Positions 42,268-51,861 of a DNA stretch of 61,833 bases are shown piece by piece; within the stretch, counting starts at the first letter, position 1; every line of letters starts with the position of its first letter. The notes beneath the pieces were generated by a model, which saw only the letters and a program-made list of their open reading frames with translations, ran no database searches and was not told the DNA's origin. This stretch comes from Methanobacteriota archaeon (GTDB lineage: Archaea > Thermoplasmatota > Poseidoniia > Poseidoniales > Poseidoniaceae): positions 34,212 through 96,044 of the forward strand of contig PBKJ01000013.1 of assembly GCA_002722135.1 (NCBI GenBank), given 5' to 3'. Position numbers and translations under genes: made by a program.

Positions 42268-42543
42268 GTGACGTGCGTGGACATCGAGACCCGACTCCAA
42301 AACGTGGCGAAAGTCATCGCTGAAATTGACGACTCCAAAGTCCCGCGCAACATCCGCAGGCAAGCCAAGGAAGTCACGGAGCAATGGTTGCTGAACACCG
42401 GCAAGAAAACCGATGTTCGCGTGGCGATGACCCAAGCCAAACTCGAGGAACTGTACGAGGACCCCAACATCCCACCGGAGTTTGGAACCCTTATCCTGAT
42501 GATCAACACCGAACTTGAGAAGCTCCTGACCGAGCTGCTCTGA
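42268..42543 (+). CDS. UPF0147 family protein
   Basis: 91 residues from a GTG at 42268 (GTG at 42277 also possible). It has the archaeal UPF0147 pattern: a short helical protein with VIAEIDDSKVPRNIRRQAKE in the first half and LYEDPNIPPEFGTLILMIN in the second. The family is widespread in archaea and of unknown function. Length matches the family norm. It is convergent with the AI-2E transporter gene, five bases apart. Confidence 0.87.
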   Translation: MTCVDIETRLQNVAKVIAEIDDSKVPRNIRRQAKEVTEQWLLNTGKKTDVRVAMTQAKLEELYEDPNIPPEFGTLILMINTELEKLLTELL

Positions 42544-42548
42544 AGGGA

Positions 42549-43991
42549 TCAGGATTCTTCCTGACGATGGTCGACCGGGCGCCCGGCTGCCTCAGTGAAG
42601 GCGTGCAACAAATTCGTCATGAGTTGGCGGTGCTCCTTTGGCACCTTCCCGGGCTTCAAACCAGCAATGACCGTCCACTCACCGTCAATCAAGGGAAGAC
42701 CCCGGTTCAGGAAATCCAACTGTGCTTGGCTGACGCGTCCGCGTCGCACGGCTCGACGCGCGGATGAACGTGCTGCGATGATGGCCACCTGCTCGTCGGT
42801 GTAATCCAAGAGGTGTTGCAATTCCAGCAGGGAACGACCCTCAAACGAAGAAATGATACCGTCCCGCACCGCATCTTCCCATGCTTCATCCAGAGACGGT
42901 GCTCGCTCAGAAAGCAGGATGGCGACGGGCTTCGTGGCGTCCACGTTCTCGAGGACAATCTTGACCAATACCGCGAAGGGCACGGCGAGAATCATCCCCA
43001 CCAACCCCCAGAGCCAGAAAGAGTACGAAGTGACGAGGAGCAGGACAAGAGGAGACACGCCGAGGGCGCGGCCTGCCCAGCGGTTTTCGATGTAGTTGCC
43101 CCACACCTGCTGGTTGATGATGGAGAGAATGGCAAAGGTCAGCAGTGCGCCTGGGCCCAGCATGACCGCACCGAGGATCAGCGGTGGAATCATCGCGAAC
43201 ACGGACCCAATGTACGGGACGTAATTGAACAGGAACGTCAGCAAGGCCCACGTAAACCAGAGGTCGATGCCAAAGGAGATCATCAGGACCGAGGCACCCA
43301 CCGCCGTTCCAATGGACACACCGGTCTTCACAATCACGTAGGTGTTGACGCTCGTTTCGATTTGCTCCCGGACTTCAGCCAGTTTGGCGCTTCCACCGCT
43401 GGGCCATGCGCGCTCAATGCGGGCAGGGAGCAAGGCAGCTTCGAGGATCATGAAGATGAGGAAGAAGGTGATGATCAGGCTGGCTGAAATCATGTCCCCG
43501 ACACCGGCCAACATGTTGACCACAATGTCCGAAATTTGACCGCTGGAGCCCACGAGACCAAGTTGGCTGAGCCCCTCTGCGAGCGTGGCGTTTTCTGAAC
43601 CTGCCCAATTTTGTACGGCGCCTGCAGCGAAGCTGTCGTCACGCAACCAGTTCCACTTTTCTTCGAGATTGGCGTTGTATTCCTCGACCGTGGCGGTGTC
43701 GCTCATCAGCGTATCCGCTTGCACGTAGGCAAAGAATCCGGCTGCACCCACGACGGCAAAGAACCCCATGAGCATGGTGAAGTACGACAACACCAATGGA
43801 AATCCATTCGCCGACAAGGCATCAGCACCGGGCTTGAGCACGAAGTACACCGCGAGAGCGATGAAGAAGGGCTTGAGCACGGACTCGAGTTGAATGAGCC
43901 AAAAGGACACGATGGTCAGGATGGCGCAAACGTAGACGATGGTGGACAGGGAGCGGTTGAACTCACCCTCCTCAAACGCACCATCCTTCAT
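42549..43991 (-). CDS. AI-2E family transporter
   Basis: 480 residues. About eight membrane segments fall in the first ~350 residues, with the family signature FNYVPYIGSVFAMIPP and WGNYIENRWAGRALGVSPL. An extended loop (~95-155) is predicted outside. The C-terminal ~130 residues are a cytosolic helical extension (DEAWEDAVRDGIISSFE, then RRAVRRGRVSQAQLDF) that is longer than in typical members. Substrates of the family include autoinducer-2 and sodium for protons, so the role is open. The ATG at 43991 is preferred over a TTG nine codons upstream. Confidence 0.85.
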   Translation of the reverse strand: MKDGAFEEGEFNRSLSTIVYVCAILTIVSFWLIQLESVLKPFFIALAVYFVLKPGADALSANGFPLVLSYFTMLMGFFAVVGAAGFFAYVQADTLMSDTATVEEYNANLEEKWNWLRDDSFAAGAVQNWAGSENATLAEGLSQLGLVGSSGQISDIVVNMLAGVGDMISASLIITFFLIFMILEAALLPARIERAWPSGGSAKLAEVREQIETSVNTYVIVKTGVSIGTAVGASVLMISFGIDLWFTWALLTFLFNYVPYIGSVFAMIPPLILGAVMLGPGALLTFAILSIINQQVWGNYIENRWAGRALGVSPLVLLLVTSYSFWLWGLVGMILAVPFAVLVKIVLENVDATKPVAILLSERAPSLDEAWEDAVRDGIISSFEGRSLLELQHLLDYTDEQVAIIAARSSARRAVRRGRVSQAQLDFLNRGLPLIDGEWTVIAGLKPGKVPKEHRQLMTNLLHAFTEAAGRPVDHRQEES

Positions 43992-44051
43992 GCCCGGCCA
44001 TGGGGATGGCGGTTTCAATGATTCGCCCCAAATTGGAGGCTGCTCAAAGCC

Positions 44052-45383
44052 TCATTCCGACCCACCGGACGAGGGCTCGGAAGGGAGGCGAAGCGAGACC
44101 AGGAGGGTGAGGAACATGATGGTCGCGCACAGGTGAAACACGCTACGGTAGGTCAGCCAGCCCGAGCCGTCCACGGTCAGGGTCCACACCAAACCGCCCG
44201 TCACCGGACCAAGGATACGGGCAAAAGCGGACGCCGACTCCATGGCGCCCATTACACCACCCAATTCTTTGCCTCCGTCTTGGGCGTACGAGGCCATCAG
44301 GCTCGATGAGGTCGGTTGGAAAATGCCGCTGCCCGTTGAGATAACAATGCACGTGGGCAGCAACCAAAGCCATGCGTACTCGACGGAAGCGTACGGGATG
44401 GCGCCAAGTCCGATGCCGGTGATCACCACCGCCACAGGCAACATGCTCCGTGACGCGAAACGCTTGGACAAGGGGCGGATGAGGCCTCCCTGCACCACGA
44501 TGCCAGTCAGCCCAATCACGGCAAACACGCGCCCGTTTTGCGCTTCAGTGAAGCCCAAACCTCCTGCATCAGGCGACATCTCGGTGAAGAGGATGAAGAC
44601 GGCGTGCATGATGGTGAATCCAAAGCTGTACAGCATGGTGACCCACAGCAAGGGCCCGATGGCCGGTGCTCGCATCGACGTGATCAAACTGGAGAATGAG
44701 GACTTCATGGTCCCGCTCCAATCCAAGTTGGACGTGTTGCCGCGAGCCTCCTTGGGCAAGGATTCTGGGAGGCGGGTCCGGGCCAACAGGAGCGACACGA
44801 TGGAAAGCGCGCTGGCCACCAAGCATGGAAGAAGGTAGGGGTAGGCATCGAAGATGGTCCCTTCAAACACCGCCCAGCGGTCGGCAGGAGCCGAAAGTTC
44901 GCCTCCAATGAAGGGCCCGAAGGTGAACCCCAAGCCGAAGGAGGCGCCGATGAGCCCCATACGGCTGGCCATCTGTTCGGGTCGGCTGATGTCCCCGATG
45001 TAGGCTCGCGCGACGGCAATGTTGCCGTTGAAGAAGCCGGCGAGGAACCTGGCCACGATGGCAATGAACAGCGTCGGGGCCAGGCCGAAGAGCGCGAAGC
45101 AGAACGTGTTTCCAACCAGCCCAATCATCAGGATTGGCCTGCGTCCGATACGATCAGAGAGACTGCCCCACAACGGTGCAGAGAGAAATTGCGCCATGGG
45201 GTAGGCGGTCATCACAAGCCCGACCCAAAGACCGATGGCCGTGATGCCCCCTTCAACGGCCAAATCTTCGACAAGGTAGGTCAAGAAGGGAATGACGATG
45301 CCAAATCCGATCATGTCGATGAACGTGACCAGAAAGAGGATCAGGAGTTGACCCCGAACAGTGCTCTGTTCGGAATCTTCCAT
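44052..45383 (-). CDS. MFS transporter, drug-efflux-like
   Basis: 443 residues with twelve predicted membrane segments. Motif A between segments 2 and 3 reads GSLSDRIGRRPILM, and the N-terminus (FIDMIGFGIVIPFLTYL) closely resembles TetA/MdtG-type antiporters; segment 4-5 has ARAYIGDISRPEQ. It probably exports a drug or metabolite in exchange for protons. It lies between the AI-2E transporter and lonB on the same strand. Twenty bases upstream of the ATG is a CGCGGT/ACCGCG hairpin. Confidence 0.87.
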   Translation of the reverse strand: MEDSEQSTVRGQLLILFLVTFIDMIGFGIVIPFLTYLVEDLAVEGGITAIGLWVGLVMTAYPMAQFLSAPLWGSLSDRIGRRPILMIGLVGNTFCFALFGLAPTLFIAIVARFLAGFFNGNIAVARAYIGDISRPEQMASRMGLIGASFGLGFTFGPFIGGELSAPADRWAVFEGTIFDAYPYLLPCLVASALSIVSLLLARTRLPESLPKEARGNTSNLDWSGTMKSSFSSLITSMRAPAIGPLLWVTMLYSFGFTIMHAVFILFTEMSPDAGGLGFTEAQNGRVFAVIGLTGIVVQGGLIRPLSKRFASRSMLPVAVVITGIGLGAIPYASVEYAWLWLLPTCIVISTGSGIFQPTSSSLMASYAQDGGKELGGVMGAMESASAFARILGPVTGGLVWTLTVDGSGWLTYRSVFHLCATIMFLTLLVSLRLPSEPSSGGSE

Positions 45384-45401
45384 GAGTCACGGAAAACGGT
45401 T

Positions 45402-45418
45402 CGCGGTATCAAACCGCG
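45402..45418 (-). terminator. Hairpin between lonB stop and MFS start
   Basis: CGCGGT-ATCAA-ACCGCG has perfect 6-base arms and lies 8 bases past the lonB stop and 20 bases before the MFS start. It could be a terminator of lonB or a structure in the MFS leader; no T-run follows, so the terminator call is tentative. Confidence 0.35.
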
Positions 45419-45425
45419 CCCTGTG

Positions 45426-47528
45426 TTAGACCGGTCGGACGTTGGATGACATCTCAGGCGTCAAGCGGTCGATGATGCCACCCAAACGCTCCACGAGGCT
45501 CGCCTTTTGCTCGTGCTTGATGAGCGCATGTTCCATGACCTCGTCAAGCGTATCGACGGGAATGACCTCGACCTTGCCCTCCCATTGGTGGTCAAGCACG
45601 ACGTCCTGAAGGTTGGACCGAGGGATGATCACCGTTCGAACGCCAGCATGTCCTGCAGCTTCGATCTTTGCCGTCACGCCGCCAATGGGCAACACTTCTC
45701 CACGGACCGAAAGTGACCCCGTCATCGCCAAATCCTGGCGGATGGGGATGTTCTCAATCGCGGAGATGATGGCCGTGGCGATGGTGATGCTGGCCGAGTC
45801 GCCGTCCACGCCATGCGTGTCCACGAACTGAATGTGGATGTCGTAGTCGGAGACGTCTTTGCCCGTGAGTTTCTTGACCACCGCGCTGACGTTGGTCACG
45901 CTCTCTTTGGCCAGGTCGGAAAGACCACCTGTGGCGTGGATTTTTCCACCGCCACCCTGCGAGGGCGTCACGAGTGCCTCAACGGGCAGCATGATGCCGC
46001 TGAAGTCAGAGAGGCCGGAGTTGGCACCGAGGACAGCGAGGCCGTTGACACGGCCAATCCGCTCGCCGGAGTTCACGAGGAGGCTGTAGTCGCGACGGCG
46101 CTCGATCATGCGGTCAGCAACCTGCTGCTCAAGCGGCTTGGCGATGGAGCGGGCACGGATGACGTGCTCGGCGGTCACGAGTTCTGCACCGTCCTCGACC
46201 GCCAAGTCTCCAGCGATGCGGACCAATCCACCGAGTTCGCGGAGGCGAAGGCTGAGTTTTCCTCGACGGCCGGAGCGGCGCTGCGCTTCCTTGAGGATGG
46301 CCGCAACACCACCCACGTCGAAGTGTGGGATTTCGCGGAGGGTGTCCTGGTCACGGTGGACTTCTTGGGCGATGAATCGAATCAGGCGTCGGCGGTTTCG
46401 AGCCGTGTCCGGCATTTCCGAATTCACGTACACCTCGTAGCCGTAGCCACGGATACGGCTTCGCAGCGCGGGGTGCATGCCCTGAATCGCGTCCAGGTTT
46501 CCAGCGGCGATCAGGATGAAGTCGCAAGGGACCGGTTCGGTCTTGGTGAGGGCGCCGCTCGAGCGCTCCGAGCGGCCAGAGACGGGGAATGCGCGCTCTT
46601 GCATGGCGGTGAGCAGCGCCTGCTGCTCCTCGAGCCGAAGGAGGTTGATCTCGTCAATGTAGAGCACGCCCTTGTGCGCCCGATGGATGGCGCCTGGTTC
46701 AACACGCTCGTGGGCGGGCGTCTCCATGCCACCTGACTGGAACGGATCGTGACGGACGTCTCCAAGCAGGGCGCCTGAAAGGGTGGCCGTAGCGTCGACG
46801 AAGGGTGGAAGCTCCTTCGTGTCGTGCTTCACCAGCACCTTGGGAATGCGGCTTTCATCGGCAGCACCCAAGCGCGAACGCAGGAACATGTACCCGAAGG
46901 TCAGCAGGAACATCCCGAAGAGGAGGGTCACGATGTCACCGCTCTGGAGGGTGGCGATGGCGAGAAGGAACGCGATGGCGACGAAACCAATGAGGAGCAT
47001 GCGCTGGGTTTTCTCACGCTGGACGCGAATGGCTTCTTTCTGAACCTTGACGATGCGGTCGCCTCGGCCAGCGGGAACAGAGCGCACGCGGGGCTCGTTC
47101 TCGTCTTCCTCGTTCGGATAGACCAGAACGTCCTCGAGGGCATCGCGGGGCAAGAGTTCGGTCATGGACCTGGCGAGCATGGACTTGCCCGTACCCGGAT
47201 CCCCGATCATCAGCATGTGACGGCGTTGTTCAGCGGCCTTACGGATGATGACCGAGCCGGCTTCTTGGCCGATGACCTGATCGACCAAACGGTCCGGGAC
47301 AGGGACTTCTTTGGTCGACGTCATACCGATGTCATTGATCCATGCCTCAACGCTGCTTTGCAGAACGTCGTCGCTGGGCTGTCCGAGAATCGCTTCGTCG
47401 GACGCGTCATCGGATTCTGCGGACCACACCGTGACCTCGACATCATCCTCGGCGTAAGGCAAGGCCTCGACGAGACCGTTCGTCTCGTCTTCGGGCGTAC
47501 CCGAAACCTCGTCGGCGTCTCCGCTCAC
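45426..47528 (-). CDS. lonB: Archaeal membrane-bound LonB protease
   Basis: 700 residues. An acidic N-terminus (~1-60) is followed by an AAA domain with Walker A GDPGTGKS (109-116), interrupted by two membrane segments (~177-194 and 198-216) as in archaeal LonB, which anchors the protease to the cytosolic membrane face. The C-terminal Lon domain has catalytic S578 in [10 protein letters not shown] and K621 in [10 protein letters not shown], with the spacing of 43 expected for Lon. It degrades unfolded and regulatory proteins. The start is a GTG at 47528, lying inside a 14-base palindrome. It is typical of euryarchaea. Confidence 0.95.
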   Translation of the reverse strand: MSGDADEVSGTPEDETNGLVEALPYAEDDVEVTVWSAESDDASDEAILGQPSDDVLQSSVEAWINDIGMTSTKEVPVPDRLVDQVIGQEAGSVIIRKAAEQRRHMLMIGDPGTGKSMLARSMTELLPRDALEDVLVYPNEEDENEPRVRSVPAGRGDRIVKVQKEAIRVQREKTQRMLLIGFVAIAFLLAIATLQSGDIVTLLFGMFLLTFGYMFLRSRLGAADESRIPKVLVKHDTKELPPFVDATATLSGALLGDVRHDPFQSGGMETPAHERVEPGAIHRAHKGVLYIDEINLLRLEEQQALLTAMQERAFPVSGRSERSSGALTKTEPVPCDFILIAAGNLDAIQGMHPALRSRIRGYGYEVYVNSEMPDTARNRRRLIRFIAQEVHRDQDTLREIPHFDVGGVAAILKEAQRRSGRRGKLSLRLRELGGLVRIAGDLAVEDGAELVTAEHVIRARSIAKPLEQQVADRMIERRRDYSLLVNSGERIGRVNGLAVLGANSGLSDFSGIMLPVEALVTPSQGGGGKIHATGGLSDLAKESVTNVSAVVKKLTGKDVSDYDIHIQFVDTHGVDGDSASITIATAIISAIENIPIRQDLAMTGSLSVRGEVLPIGGVTAKIEAAGHAGVRTVIIPRSNLQDVVLDHQWEGKVEVIPVDTLDEVMEHALIKHEQKASLVERLGGIIDRLTPEMSSNVRPV

Positions 47529-47539
47529 GTGTACACGTG
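47526..47539. promoter_or_regulatory. 14-base perfect palindrome over lonB start
   Basis: CACGTGTACACGTG is self-complementary and contains the GTG start codon of lonB on the minus strand. It may bind a repressor or merely be a chance sequence in a G+C-rich region. Confidence 0.35.
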
Positions 47540-47596
47540 CGTTCGCCTCCCCTTTGAGGCTTTCAGCGGCGTCGTGACCGACGTCGGTTCAGCGTC

Positions 47597-50500
47597 TCAC
47601 TGCTGACGGTCCAGGTACTGCTGGCCGTAGTAGGCCCACTGCTCCATGGTCCATCCTTCCGGAAGGCCCGTGGCGGGCAGGGGCGGTCCGGCGTGCGCAA
47701 CAGGTGCAGGCATCGGTGGCATGGCCGGCATGGCGGGCGCCATGGGCTGCTGGAAGATGTCGTGTGCACCTCCGTACATGGAGTTGGCCACGGCGTCGGA
47801 CGCGGGCAGTGCGGATTCGTCCCACTTGGGTTGCTCCATGGAGCCGCCACGTCGCGTGAAGAGCACACCAAGCAGTGCAGCAAGGATCAGCACACCAAGA
47901 ACGATGATGATGACGTCCGTGTTCACACCGGCGCTTGTGTCCAAGTCGCTGTTGCCCTGCACGTTGTCGCCAGAACAGTCGGCACGTGGGTCATCGCAAG
48001 CGGTGGCCAAGTCCGCCTCGAGCAGCGCGAGTTGGTCTTCCATCTCGGTGGTGTCTCCTTCCGATGCATCGATGTCCGCCTTGAGTTCCTCAATGCTCGA
48101 CTCGAGATCGGCGATGTGGGCAGCGAGGGTCTCATCGTCCATCGTGCTTGGACCGGGCGCTTCCTCGGTGACGCGCCAGTAGATCGGCGCCATGAGCTTG
48201 TATTCCTCACCGGTGTCATCGGTGGCAAGGACGTTACCGAGCTTGACGTCGTCGTTGTACTGGAGGCCGTAGGGGCGAACGTCGTCCCACGCGAGTTCGA
48301 TGGTCCAGCCGCGTTCGGAAGCGGTCACGTCAAGCGGGTAGCTGACTTGGTTCAGGCACACACCCGTGTCGCCTTCGCACACCTGCCACATGGTGGTCAG
48401 CGAGGTGAAGGTGGGCGCATTTTCCGTGAGGAAGAGGTTGGCGGTGGCGACTTCGCCAAGGTAGGCGTTGTCGAGGCTGACCGTCATGTACCCGGTGTCC
48501 GCGTCCTTCGAAGCCGAGAAGGGCTTCGAGTCGTACACGTTCACCATGATGGTGTACGAGTTCGAGTCGTACTTGTCCTGAGCTGTGATGGTGATGGTCT
48601 GGGTGCCGAGTTCCTCGAACTCGACGGTCATGAGGCCGGTGAACAAATCAAAGCGTGCAGCACCGTTCTCGCTTGGCGTCACCACGATGAAGGCAGGATC
48701 ATCGTCGTCGATGTCGTACACGAGGCTCTGGACGTCGTAGACGTAGGTCTTGCCGCGCTTGAGGTCGAGCGAGGCAAGGTCACCGAGATCCATGCGAGGT
48801 GCGTCGTTCACCGGGGCGACCTTGAGCACGATGGTTTGGTCTGCGGCCTGCACACCGTCGCTGGCGCGCAGGGTGATCGTGGCCTGGCCGTTGACGTCGT
48901 CGTCCACGGTGCTGTAGGACAAGAGATCGCCCTCAAGGCCGACGTTGAACACCTCGGGGTTGGAGTTGCTGACGATGGACAGCGTCAGGCTCTCAGAATC
49001 AACCTCTGTGCCGTCCGCGTCCGTATCGAAGACGTAGGGGAACAAGGCAAGGTTGCCTTCGCCGCCTTCGTCAACCGTGCGCGTGGGCAGGCCGTCCCAG
49101 CGGGGCTGGCCGTTCTCGATGACGTTGAACAGGAGGGTCCCGTAAGGCAGGTCGCTGTTGGTGTAATCCTCACCGTCGTTGACCGTGACCTCAATGCCGT
49201 TTTGCCCGATTGGGCAACCGCGGAGGTCGTCAAAGGCGAACAGCACCTCAATTTCCTGCGTGGTGGCGTCCCAGCCGAGGAAGGCGGGGGACGACGACGT
49301 CACGCTGAGCTCCGACAAAGCAGACTCGCGGTCTTGAATGTGGCCCACCATGCTGATCTTGGTGGGCTCATCGCACATCACCGTAGGCACAGGCTCAGCC
49401 CAAATCGTCGGCAAGGCGTTCGTCACAGTGATGCCGTCGCTTCCCAAGACGACCTTCCAGTCGGAGGCCTGGCTGCGGGCGTCAATGGCACGGACGCGGA
49501 GATCGTAGGTGCCCGCCTCCATGTCGGTGGTGGTGGCAAAGGTGTACTCGCGTCCTTCGTAAGGAGAACCGGCAAAGACCACGTCTTCACCACCGCTGAT
49601 GCCGTTCGACGACCAGGTGGCCGTTCCGGAGGGGCGGGTCTCGAGTTCGAACGTCGTGCTGGAGATGGTGTCGACCTCATCGTTGGCGTCGGCGCGGACG
49701 GTGATGAGCACCTCATCGCCACGCTCGACCGACGTCGGGCTGATCTGAGGCGTCAGGGCCATGGGCGGTCGGTCATGGTCAAACTGGGTGCTTACGTCGT
49801 TGTTGGAACCGCTCATGTCGCCGCTCAATCCGGTCAAACGAGCCCCAAAGGTCGCCTTCCAAGCGTTGGAAGAGAGCACGCTCGTGTCGAAACTCGTGGT
49901 GTAGGTGTGGGTGCCGGTGGTCGCGACGGTCGCAGGGAGGGATTGGGTGCCACCGATGGTGACCTTGTTGACACCGTTGCGATAGTAGAATTCCACTCCG
50001 CCGCCGTCAACGTAGTCCAGGTCGCCCATGTTGCGAACGGTGACCTCGAGGTCAACGGTGTCGCCACGGATGTAGGAATTGGATGCATCGTCGTTGCTCA
50101 CCGACAACCCGGTGACACCAATGTCCATCTTGGGGCCCATGTTTGAGTCGGCCGCGCTGACGACGTTCCGGTGGGTGGTGTGGTCGCCGTCCATGAGGGC
50201 GGCAACGGTCAGGAAGTTTTCAGACGCGGTCTTCCCGCCACCGGCACTGACGGTGCTGATCGGCACCGACCAAGAGGTGGTCACGGAGTTTCCGTTGCTG
50301 AGGGTGACGGATTCGAATCCGCTTCCGGCACCGTTGAGGAGCCAACGCTGGAACACGTGATGCGGGTGGAGGTTGTTGGAGTTGGAGTACACCTCAGGCG
50401 ACGTCTCCTCGGTCACGGCGGCGTAGATGTAGACGGTCTTGCTGCCAGATCCAAGATAGGTTGCGGTGATGTCGATGTCCATGTTGTTGCCGTTTTCCGA

Positions 50501-50980
50501 CTGGGCAATGGAGAGCGAGTAATCGTTCGCGTTCTGCATGTTGCCGCCGCTCTGGTAGAAGGAGTCGTAGTTCTGCCCGCCGGAGGTGTAGTACTGGCCA
50601 GAGGAGGCGTCGCCGAAGACCGTGGTCGGGTAACCGGAGGGGTTGATGTGAGCACGGCGGTTGATGGGGGCTTCAGACGGCCAACCGGTGGTTGGTGATT
50701 CCCAGAACGAGATGTAGGTGAAGTCTTCAGAAGTGGTTCCGCCACCTCCGTTGGTGCCGTAGAGGTTGTGCAGGCTGGTCGAGGACGTCTGGCACGGACC
50801 GCACCAGTAGGCCCCCACGTACTCTGCGAAGACCGGATGACCTGGGCTGGTGGCGGACATGACCACAGGCGTGTTTTCCAGTTCCTCAGGAACATCGACC
50901 AAGGTCGAAGAAAGACCAACTGAGAGGCTGCCCATCATCAATGCCACTAGGAGAAGAGCCAGCGTTCGCATTTGATTCAT
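47597..50980 (-). CDS. Giant surface protein: thioredoxin-like N-domain, Ig/cadherin repeats, membrane anchor
   Basis: 1127 residues. A signal peptide (~1-23) is followed by an extracellular thioredoxin-like domain with VGAYWCGPCQ (C60 and C63), similar to Omp28-type proteins. Then come Ig-like and cadherin-like domains (for example EGNLALFPYVFDTDADG, DAPRMDLGDL) up to ~930, a coiled coil, one membrane segment (~1040-1062) and a Pro/Met-rich cytosolic tail ending in PEGWTMEQWAYYGQQYL. It may catalyse disulfide exchange outside the cell or bind substrates. The ATG at 50980 or 50971 begins the signal peptide. It is adjacent to lonB on the same strand. Confidence 0.85.
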   Translation of the reverse strand: MNQMRTLALLLVALMMGSLSVGLSSTLVDVPEELENTPVVMSATSPGHPVFAEYVGAYWCGPCQTSSTSLHNLYGTNGGGGTTSEDFTYISFWESPTTGWPSEAPINRRAHINPSGYPTTVFGDASSGQYYTSGGQNYDSFYQSGGNMQNANDYSLSIAQSENGNNMDIDITATYLGSGSKTVYIYAAVTEETSPEVYSNSNNLHPHHVFQRWLLNGAGSGFESVTLSNGNSVTTSWSVPISTVSAGGGKTASENFLTVAALMDGDHTTHRNVVSAADSNMGPKMDIGVTGLSVSNDDASNSYIRGDTVDLEVTVRNMGDLDYVDGGGVEFYYRNGVNKVTIGGTQSLPATVATTGTHTYTTSFDTSVLSSNAWKATFGARLTGLSGDMSGSNNDVSTQFDHDRPPMALTPQISPTSVERGDEVLITVRADANDEVDTISSTTFELETRPSGTATWSSNGISGGEDVVFAGSPYEGREYTFATTTDMEAGTYDLRVRAIDARSQASDWKVVLGSDGITVTNALPTIWAEPVPTVMCDEPTKISMVGHIQDRESALSELSVTSSSPAFLGWDATTQEIEVLFAFDDLRGCPIGQNGIEVTVNDGEDYTNSDLPYGTLLFNVIENGQPRWDGLPTRTVDEGGEGNLALFPYVFDTDADGTEVDSESLTLSIVSNSNPEVFNVGLEGDLLSYSTVDDDVNGQATITLRASDGVQAADQTIVLKVAPVNDAPRMDLGDLASLDLKRGKTYVYDVQSLVYDIDDDDPAFIVVTPSENGAARFDLFTGLMTVEFEELGTQTITITAQDKYDSNSYTIMVNVYDSKPFSASKDADTGYMTVSLDNAYLGEVATANLFLTENAPTFTSLTTMWQVCEGDTGVCLNQVSYPLDVTASERGWTIELAWDDVRPYGLQYNDDVKLGNVLATDDTGEEYKLMAPIYWRVTEEAPGPSTMDDETLAAHIADLESSIEELKADIDASEGDTTEMEDQLALLEADLATACDDPRADCSGDNVQGNSDLDTSAGVNTDVIIIVLGVLILAALLGVLFTRRGGSMEQPKWDESALPASDAVANSMYGGAHDIFQQPMAPAMPAMPPMPAPVAHAGPPLPATGLPEGWTMEQWAYYGQQYLDRQQ

Positions 50981-51069
50981 AACTTGTGGACGGCTGTGAG
51001 ACTTATGAAACATTGCGCGTGGTGTCCTTGTTCCGAAGAGGTCAAATCGGGACCGCCGAATCGAAGGCC

Positions 51070-51861
51070 ATGACCCCGAACATGGTGGCCCTGGTCGCAC
51101 AAGACGGGCGAACGTGGACCGTCAACGTCGCGGATGAGGACGTCAAAATCAAGGGACTGGGCGTCTTCAACCCTGCGCAAATGCTGGAGGAACACTCGGT
51201 TGGGGGCCTTGTTGTTCTCGCCGGCAAGGAATTAACAATCCTCCCAGCTGGACTCGCAGAGTTGCGTCGCGGCATGCTGAGACGGGCCCAAACCATTGGC
51301 GACAAGGACGCAGGTATCTTGGTCGCAAGGCTCGGCATCGGTCGTGACGACACCGTTCTGGAAGCGGGGCTTGGAAGCGCTGGACTGGGCCTGCACATCA
51401 CGCGTGCTCTAGGCCCTTCTGGCCACCACATCACCGTCGAACCACGGGAGGAGCACGCGAAAGTTGGCTTGGACAACCTGAACCGTGCCGCTGTTGCGTG
51501 GCCAGATGGACCACATCACACGCACATCAGCGGTCTGGCCCAAGACGTTGCTGAAGACGTCAAGAGCATCGCACCGCAAGGCCTGGATGCTGTGGCCCTC
51601 GACATGGCCGATCACACGCCATCGATCGCGGCCCTCGCTCCACTGTTGCGTGCAGGGGGGCGTCTGGCGTGTTATTGCCCCGTGACCAGCCAACTTGAGC
51701 GAGCATGGGAGGCGTGCGAGGCTGCAGGATTGGCGGTGGACTGGGCTGGCGAAATCATGGAACGACCGTGGAGCCGTGCCTCGCGAGGCGGTGTACGTCC
51801 TGCGAACGGCCCGTTCGGACACACGGCCTTCCTGCTCATCGCCCAACGACGCTCTGCTTAG
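51070..51861 (+). CDS. trmI: tRNA (adenine-N1) methyltransferase TrmI
   Basis: 263 residues from the ATG at 51070. The archaeal TrmI/TRM61 layout is seen: an N-terminal beta domain (~1-75), then RRAQTIGDKDAGILVARLGIG leading to the SAM motif VLEAGLGSAGLGLHITRALGP, DMADHTPSIAALAPLLRAGGRL (motifs IV-V) and a C-terminal RPWSRASRGGVRPANGPFGHTAFLL. The enzyme methylates N1 of A57 and A58 in the tRNA T loop. Two possible starts lie a few codons apart. It is convergent with the giant protein gene at 51858 (4-base overlap). Confidence 0.88.
   Translation: MTPNMVALVAQDGRTWTVNVADEDVKIKGLGVFNPAQMLEEHSVGGLVVLAGKELTILPAGLAELRRGMLRRAQTIGDKDAGILVARLGIGRDDTVLEAGLGSAGLGLHITRALGPSGHHITVEPREEHAKVGLDNLNRAAVAWPDGPHHTHISGLAQDVAEDVKSIAPQGLDAVALDMADHTPSIAALAPLLRAGGRLACYCPVTSQLERAWEACEAAGLAVDWAGEIMERPWSRASRGGVRPANGPFGHTAFLLIAQRRSA

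Noticed and set aside
47693-50146. 817-codon open frame on the plus strand
   Set aside because: Shadow of the giant surface protein on the minus strand; composition is Val/Gly/His/Arg-rich with no recognisable domain.
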